Positions 57,293 through 64,000 of a DNA stretch of 64,000 nt are shown piece by piece. Below the pieces are notes generated by a model. The model did not search any database, was not told the origin of the DNA, and worked only from the letters and a program-made list of their open reading frames with translations. The stretch is taken from contig NXFV01000748.1 of the NCBI GenBank assembly GCA_002803225.1, positions 62,001 through 126,000 on the forward strand, in the 5' to 3' direction. Numbering within the stretch: the stretch's first letter is position 1; each line of letters begins with the position of its first letter. The translations under genes were made by a program, and so were the position numbers. The DNA is from Gamarada debralockiae. Lineage: Eukaryota; Ascomycota; Leotiomycetes; Helotiales; Hyphodiscaceae.

Positions 57293-60015
57293 CAATCAAG
57301 GCCCGGTACTTTCACGAACTCCACTACCCGCTCCGGGTACTAATTCGGGCACCAACGGTCCATCTCCGTAGCTTCATAACGCACACAAAATCTGTTTGAA
57401 GACTATCGAACGAACTTTAGCGGCATTTCGAGGGGCATACCGGGCGGCGTTTTTGCATCAAAACTCATCAGCGATTGAGCGACATTCTCGGGAACACATC
57501 TACTCTACGATTCGATTTCCTTTTCTCAAGTACATAATGGATACCATTCCCTTTGTCATTTGATTGTTAGCGTAGCGAGTTTTGCTTTTGGTCGGTTTTT
57601 TTTGTCATTCCCAGATACACCACAGCCGCAAGCTCGGTTTTCTTTTCAATCGCATGTGGCAGGACCGGGCGGGATATTTGAGAGCATTTTCTGGTCATCA
57701 AACTACAAAGAAAGTTCCTAAAGAAAGGGGAACACGCAGCAATGCAGGACTCGGCGCGCAGGATATATTGTTTTCTTCTTATCATTCGATCTTTTCCGTT
57801 TCGTTTGTCTTGCGGATATATCCGGTTACGATTTTGTCATGATTATACCCACAATCTCTCGGCCGATAGATGGCTTGATGTCTCTTTCGTTTTGGATGGA
57901 TTTTTGGGCATACGGGTCATGATGGATTGGGATGGAAGGATATATACCGGGCTGGAATCTGCTTGCAGATTTTCAGTAGAACATGCTTGCGTGTTGACAA
58001 CGGCGGAAATTTCGATATGATCAACAGACGATACAAAGCCGCTTCGCTGTGCGACGGTGTAATTGTTAGTCGACCTGCCCGAGATACCAGCGTCCTGTCT
58101 CAGTCAACTCTCACCAACTTCGAATCGGGAACTCCTGCGAGCCGGGAATCGATAGATTATTGGAGAATGGGAGGAAAGCGGGGGTTCAGGGGCTGGAGGA
58201 ACGGGCTGTAGCTCATCTCACTATATTCTCACACATTGCATACAAAGTCTCTTGGATGAATGAAAGGTGTGTGTGAGCGCTTGAGGCTGCTGTGCAGTTA
58301 AGGCATGAGATGCTGGGTTCGCTATTCGTCCTGGTGGCGATTATTCTAGTAGTTAACAGTAATTCAAAGGCATCCAACTTCACTCCTGCATCTCCCCCTG
58401 TGGTGCATGAGATTGATCCATGTGAGTTGACAATTATATGTCTCTCTTCAGCTCGATTTCCTGAGGTAGGAAGTAGCACGAAAGTGTACCAGGTCAGATT
58501 TTGGGAGGGGTAGTGCCACGCGGGTCGCGGGCAAGAAACACCTAAGAGATGTGATTGGCTGATTTACGGCTTCCGTGGAGGGCTGATCTGATATGCCCCT
58601 GAATGAAGGTTGCGTGCATCCTTTGCCACCACAACTTCTCCAGCTCTTTGGAATCTGATTCATGCGTTATGATATGTCGGTTACCGAGTTGGCGATTTCG
58701 TAAAGGAATCTTTCTAGCGCAGTGCATTCACCTCCACTTTCGACTTACTGCCGGTACCCAATACAATGCCCAACAGCGTCTCGTTTGTCCACCAAACAAC
58801 GTATCTGGATATCTCGATTCAATCCAACTTCCAGTCAGAAGCTTGGCTGATGTCTTAGAATCGCGATGAAACGAATGAATGAGAACCTATCAGTGACTGA
58901 TCATCAGAATGCGTCATGTGACGCGAGATAAATGCTCCGTACCAAGTGGCGCAGTCAGCCAGCCTTGTCCGTTTCGAACTGGATTCTCATATCTCACTCA
59001 GTGGAAGCAGCAGTGATATGATCGCTGTCGTGCATTCCAACTGGCACACTGCTTCTGTGTACCCTCACGTTCAGAGCAAAGTTTCGTGGCCCCATGGACC
59101 ATAGGAATGCGCCTGGTTGCTGAAGGCTGGCGAAAACGGGCTCGACCCAAGGGAGGCCGGACTGGTGACTATTCAGTCGACGAGGCAGCTGATGAACCCG
59201 AAACCTATCAAACGTTGGCGAGAAAGACGATGAGTTACATCCTTAAAATACTCTCAGATGATGCGGGTGGAAGTGTTGTACGTTGCTGCGGGTTCGATTT
59301 AAGGAGTCGTTTATGTGGCTGGCGAAAGCATGACTCCTACTCGCCGTCGAGTGGTGACTGCGACGATGCGTACACACAGTCTCGATTCGGCGCCTCGATA
59401 TCGATTTGGAAGCACGAGAAGGGAAGCGACGTTATCACTTTGGCTGGCGATTGTGTCGACGTTCGCAAAAGGGGGGGGGGGACCCCCCTCGGGTTAGAAA
59501 ATTTCGTGAACCAGGGCTTTTCTTCGTTTTCACCCACATCCGCATGTCATCGCAACGCATCGGCCACCACTTTTTCATTGTCGTCCGCGTGGACTTCATT
59601 GTTGATGAGTGCAGTGTGTCATCTGAACTTGACATGCATTTCCATGTGGCCATCATCTGTCGTCGTGTTACCTTTGCACTGAGTTTTCACGCAGAGTAAG
59701 GTCAGATATGATACTGCACATGTCTGCAGACGCCTTATGTACCCGTTGAATTCCATCTGCATGAAATGGTACCAATAGCAACTGCGGCCATTGACCAACG
59801 GAGAAAACAGCGCTGACCATTCACAGTCGTTTCCCATTTCCCATTTCCCATTTTTCGTTGTACCATTCCCATAAATTTCAGCAACCCTCAAACTCCATTA
59901 TGCCTGCAGATGAAGACAACCTATCCAACGAAGCAACGGAAAGAAGGAAGTCCCAGTGCCACATGCATATCCTCAAGACCACAAGGACCTCCATCTGCTT
60001 CCTCACTTCATCGTC
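57293..60015. other. Gene-poor region with small simple repeats
   Basis: About 2.7 kb. A frame at 58307-58513 begins MLGSLFVLVAIILVVNS, which resembles a signal peptide, but the rest is featureless and it is not called. At 59468-59487 a run of 11 G is followed by ACCCCCC, and at about 59828-59853 there are three copies of TTTCCCA. The 198-codon frame at 59086-59682 crosses the G-run and has no family match. Confidence 0.45.
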
Positions 60016-60349
60016 CTAAGAACAAGAGCAGGCTTCTTGTGAGCATCGATGCTCGGCGAGTCCCCAAAGATAGCCGTAAGCCTCACAGTCGAAGTTGTAT
60101 TCGCCATAGCACTCGGTGTCGGATCCGCAGCTGAGGGAACCTCTCTTGTGGACCTAGTGGAATGTCAGTTTCGCCACCTTGGAGATAGGATGGGATCACA
60201 ACCACTTACCTGACGCTCAGAGGTGTCGCTTGTAGGGAGAGCAGCGACGACGGTAAGGAGAGCTATGAAGGCAGTCTGGAGGTTGTCAGTGAATGTGTTG
60301 ATTGGGATGGAAGTGAAGGAGAGTCCAGTGGACTTACTCGGAGCTTCAT
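60016..60349 (-). CDS. Small secreted cysteine-rich protein (71 aa, three exons)
   Basis: Minus-strand exons 60349-60338, 60275-60210 and 60153-60016 are split by introns of 62 and 56 nt, both with perfect GTAAGT donors and YAG acceptors, all in phase 0. Each exon alone is too short for ORF scanning. The product begins MKLRTAFIALLTVVAALPTS, a clear signal peptide. It continues TSERQVHKR, a KR dibasic site usual for Kex2 cleavage, and leaves a mature peptide of about 41 residues with six cysteines (LSCGSDTECYGEYNFDC, then HRCSQEACSCS). Six cysteines fit three disulfides. Size, signal, Kex2 site and cysteine density are those of fungal secreted effectors, defensin-like or ecological-interaction peptides; the actual target is unknown. 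Its promoter side carries a duplicated segment (60561-60740). Confidence 0.78.
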
Positions 60350-61953
60350 GTCTGCGATTGATTGAAGGTTGTCTCTTGTGTTGTTGGTATGACTGTTTTG
60401 TGTTATGTTGGAAGTGTTTGAGTGCAAAGTTGCGTAGAGAAGTTGATGTCGTTGTCGCGTGGAGATGTCGCCAGAGTCGCAGACGACGAGATATACACAA
60501 AGGCCATGAAGAGAGGAGCGACTTCGCTTCCAATTTTTCTAGACGAATTTATTCACATTTGTGAACCTCGTGGGTTATACTTCCTCTTAAATTCAGAGCA
60601 TTTCTATCTGTACTCGACGTTCAAGTCACCTTAAGGCCACGATAATGGTATCACAGCACCATCGGTACTATGTGTATTTCCACTATCGTGAATCTCGTGG
60701 CTTGAGCTTCATCTTAGCTTCGGAGCATTTGATCTGTACTGGAGTTAGTCAAGTCAAGCTCAGGCGTACTACACAAACCACGCCGTCCTCGTCTACTCGC
60801 AACATACTAACAAAGCAATTGTCCCAAGTCTCGCAGGTACCCTCATGCGCAAAAGCAATAGAAGGGCCGAAATCCAAGTCCATAGTTGCCTTCCTATATG
60901 TCTTGATTTCCTCCGGAAATTCAACAATCGCCGGGCGTCCGAGGGCGCAAACACTTGAAATATCTACCCCTCTTACCCCTCTATCATTTAATCCGATAGC
61001 TCGGGAAGTATACTTTGGTCCCCTGTTCAATGATCGAAAAACTACCCTCGCTTATCTCAAGCTATGTGGGGATTTGAATATTGTTTTTCAAAGTCCACGT
61101 CAAGGAGGGGGTGGGGCTCATGCTGGTGACAGCGTTAGCGTGCGCCGAGCGCATAGATACATTTTGAAAGTCCGAGGCGGCAACTTGCTTGATCTTGAAG
61201 AAAATTTCGAGAAATGAGTGCAGAGAGACAACCCCGTTTGATTTTGGACTTTAAATGAAACTAATTTTGTTTGTATGGAGCAACCTCTAGCTGACGCGCA
61301 GTCGATCTCCCCTTCTCTATGTCTCAGCCTCGTGGGAAGGCTGGAGATGATATCAAGGGATTGCACGTGTCACTGGATCGGTTGCAGAAATGACTGTCCG
61401 AAAGGGGGAAAGTGAACCGTGCTCAGCTGCAGCGCCCCTTGTCGCCTCGGCTCCGTTCTGAACGCGATCAGCCCTCAAAGTACTTGTACAAGGAATGTCG
61501 AGAATGATCACATCACGAGGTGTGTTCATCGCAATGTTCCCTGGTCCATGCGACCGGAAATGTTGCTCCAAAAGGACGACTTCCATCCTATTTGAGCGAA
61601 TTGGGCCTCTGGGCAACGGTCCGGAACGGTTGTACAGATCCAAGTCGCAATCGGCAGTCAGTGGACGTCCATTTTTGACGTGGCAGGTACGAAGACAGGC
61701 ACAAGGCACCACGCACCTTCCTCTAAGACAAGCAAGCCACTTATTGATACGATCGATCATGCAGCCCTTTCCCTCATTTCGTCATTTCTTTATATGTGCT
61801 TTCCCTTTCAGCAAATGCTCGAGGTTTGATTGTCTGTTTGCGACATTTCTATGCCCATTGTTACCTCCTTTGTCACTAGCCTTCGCTTTGATTCGGTGCG
61901 CGTATCCTCTGGCATAACTTCAGCTCAGCCTCGTGCGTTTTGAACTTCTCAAA
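60350..61953. other. Intergenic between divergent secreted-protein genes
   Basis: About 1.6 kb separate the minus-strand secreted peptide gene from the plus-strand GH3 gene, so both promoters lie here. Frames at 60645-61217 (plus) and 60749-61030 (minus) overlap and neither shows a domain. The last 200 bases are C/T-rich, typical of a leader. Duplicated segments are listed separately. Confidence 0.5.
60561..60740. repeat. Diverged direct repeat upstream of the secreted peptide gene
   Basis: Segment 60561-60614 (gtgaacctcgtgggttatac...) and segment 60688-60740 (gtgaatctcgtggcttgagc...) align along about 53 bases, sharing CTCGTGG, TTC-TCTTA, AGAGCATTT or GGAGCATTT, and ATCTGTACT, with roughly a fifth of positions different and a one-base gap. 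They are 127 bases apart, 210-390 bases before the peptide gene's start codon. Confidence 0.65.
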
Positions 61954-64000
61954 ATGTCCGTCGGCAAATACATCCTGGGGCTTCTTGCCCTCTTGTCACT
62001 GGGCCTGGCTCTGGTCTCCCAACCAGACTTCGCACGGGATGCGATTCGACTGAGAAACCTCGAAGCTCAAGCGGGTTCTATCAATGCACGTGATTCCGTG
62101 CCTGCTGGTTATGTCGCAGCCCCGTACTATCCTGCTCCTCCTGGAGGCTGGGTTAGCAACTGGACGGCAGCATACGCAAAAGCACAAGTGGTAGTAGCAA
62201 ATATGACACTGGCGGAGAAGGTCAATCTGACGACTGGGACTGGCGAGCTGATGGGTCCTTGCGTGGGGAATACCGGGAGTGCGTTGCGGTTCGGAATCCC
62301 GAATCTGTGCTTGCAAGATTCGGCTCTGGGAGTAGCTGATACGGACAGTAGGTCTTTCTCATGCAAATCGTCTTGTCTTTCATTCCTGAGTCCAGGTGCT
62401 AACATTTGCACAGACGTTACGGCTTTCCCTGCTGGTATTACCACTGGATCTACTTTCAACAAGGCTTTGATGTATGCGAGAGGGCTAGCAATTGGAGCAG
62501 AGGCTCGGGGGAAAGGTGTCAATATCCAACTGGGACCAACCGTTGGGCCATTAGGTCGAAAACCACGAGGAGGAAGAAATTGGGAAGGCTTCGGCGCGGA
62601 CCCAGTAATACAAGCTCAGGGCGGAGCTGAGACAATCAAAGGTAAGGCCACTCCCGACCCACGGAACCATTCATGTTAATGCATGCCAAAAGGTATACAA
62701 GCCAACGGCGTCATTGCAACGGTGAAGCATTTCATTGGCAATGAACAAGAAGAATATCGAATGGACATCATTCCTCACGGCCTGATGCAAGCCTTAAGCA
62801 GCAATATCGATGACCGCACGCTCCATGAACTTTACTCTTGGCCATTTGCAGAAGCTATCAGAGCGGGTGTCGGTGCCGTTATGACAGCCTATAACGACGT
62901 CAATGGCAGTGCTTGCTCCCAAAATAGCATGCTCATCAACGGAATTCTAAAAGATGAATTTGGATTCCAGGGAATAGTAAGCAATTTTCTATTTTACATG
63001 CCCCAATGCTGACCACCTTAGGTGATGACAGATTGGCTAGCCCAGATCAGCGGCGTTGGTTCAGGTAAGTCCCTTGCACCACAATCGCAAGTGATTGACT
63101 AACAATTTCAAGCTCTCGCTGGCCTAGATATGGCTATGCCGGGTGACGGCGCCATCCCTTTCCTGGGCCAGGCATATTGGGCTTACGAGCTCTCCACCAG
63201 CATTCTGAATGGTTCAGTGCCTCTTGACCGTCTAAACGATGCCGTGACACGCATTTTGGCCGTCTGGTATCAAATGGGTCAAGACCAGGACTACCCTCTC
63301 CCAAACTTCTCCGCAAATACGGATGGTGCAACAGGTCCTTGCTATCCTGCTGCCTTGATCTCGCCAACTTGTGTCACCAACGAGTATGTAAATGTTCAGG
63401 GCGATCATGCCATCGTTGCGCGGAATATATCCAGAGAGGCGATTACCCTGCTGAAGAACGCCAACAATACCCTTCCGCTGAAGACAAGTGCCGTGTTGAA
63501 GGTATTCGGTACAGATGCTGAGAATAATCCGAATGGAATCAACTCTTGCAACGAGAGGGCTTGCGATGAAGGTGTTTTGGGAATGGGTTGGGGATCTGGA
63601 ACTGCGAATTATCCTTACTTGGACGCACCTATCGACGCCATCAAACGCAAAGCAGCGAATGTGACATATTACGCTACTGATTCATTCCCATCTGGTCTTA
63701 CGGCTGTAACAGGAGACATTGCCATAGTGTTCATTAATAGTGACTCTGGTGAGAATCAGGACACTGTTGAAGGAAATGCCGGCGACCGTTCGGCTTCAGG
63801 ACTATACGCTTGGCATAATGGAGATGCCCTCGTTAAGGCGGCAGCTGCAATGTATGACACTGTCATCGTGGTAGTGCACACAGTTGGGCCGATTCTGGTC
63901 GAAAATTGGATCGATCTCCCTTCCGTGAAAGCAGTCGTTTTCGCTCACCTTCCGGGTCAAGAAGCAGGAGACTCTTTGACCGATATCCTTTTCGGCGACT
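61954..64000 (+). CDS. GH3 beta-glucosidase, 3' end beyond the window
   Basis: Exons 61954-62347, 62414-62641, 62693-62976, 63022-63064 and 63113 onward are joined by introns of 66, 51, 45 and 48 nt; the frame is still open at 64000, so the gene is cut by the window edge. The enzyme hydrolyses beta-glucosidic bonds in cellobiose and plant glycosides. A hydrophobic N-terminus ([17 protein letters not shown]) is a signal peptide or anchor. GH3 motifs: [103 protein letters not shown], and the nucleophile in [11 protein letters not shown], then [11 protein letters not shown]. The second domain begins with [14 protein letters not shown] [19 protein letters not shown]. Several N-glycosylation sequons (NWT, NMT, NGS) fit a secreted protein. 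Likely extracellular role in plant polymer use. Confidence 0.94.

Noticed and set aside
58307..58513. Second small secreted protein beginning MLGSLFVLVAIILVVNS
   Set aside because: Signal-like start, but only two cysteines, no processing site, no introns with good signals, and no conserved feature in the mature part.
59086..59682. 198-codon plus-strand frame
   Set aside because: It crosses a run of 11 G, has no domain or signal, and overlaps frames of similar length on the other strand.
60645..61217. 190-codon frame upstream of the GH3 gene
   Set aside because: No family resemblance, overlaps a competing minus frame, and part of it lies in a duplicated non-coding segment.

Overview
The window is a 64 kb piece of nuclear chromosome from a filamentous ascomycete (Pezizomycotina). 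The evidence is short introns (mostly 43-110 nt, GT-AG, with CTRAY-like branch points), long serine/proline/threonine-rich regulatory proteins, and families typical of these fungi (Rua1-type regulator, DUF6594, BTB and retropepsin-like remnants, Sea4, Efg1). The mix suggests a plant-associated Leotiomycete, but that placement is inference. No virus, plasmid or CRISPR feature is seen.

Layout. 0-3 kb: a long low-complexity protein. 3.3-6.2 kb: two decayed genes, one DUF6594 and one with a YLG-motif plus retropepsin-like segment. 6.6-17.4 kb: a dense housekeeping block with an F-box protein, tRNA 2'-phosphotransferase (TPT1), a dsRNA-binding-fold protein, the rRNA-processing factor EFG1 divergently paired with the TORC1-pathway protein SEA4/Mios, and a proline-rich protein. 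20-32.3 kb: a Rua1-type regulator, a PHD-finger protein, LEU2, a small unknown protein, a RidA-family protein and Mediator subunit MED10. 33.8-41.6 kb: a nuclear-looking S/T-P-rich protein, a bZIP factor with a leader uORF, and an STM1/SERBP1-like ribosome-associated RGG protein.

42.5-62 kb is more mosaic. It holds a CorA-like two-membrane-segment protein, a broken BTB gene, tandem and palindromic repeats, a mitochondrial CDF metal transporter (MMT), D-xylulokinase, two unknown proteins and two back-to-back MITE-like elements with TA target sites. It also holds an intron-split gene for a 71-residue secreted cysteine-rich peptide that simple ORF scanning misses. The window ends inside a GH3 beta-glucosidase gene.

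The housekeeping genes do not form an operon. The functional links are loose: EFG1, SEA4 and STM1 all touch ribosome production or nutrient control; xylulokinase and GH3 touch use of plant sugars. Exon coordinates were worked out by hand from splice signals, reading phase and family similarity, without any search. Two splice joints appear to use GC-AG introns with the same GCAAGC donor.
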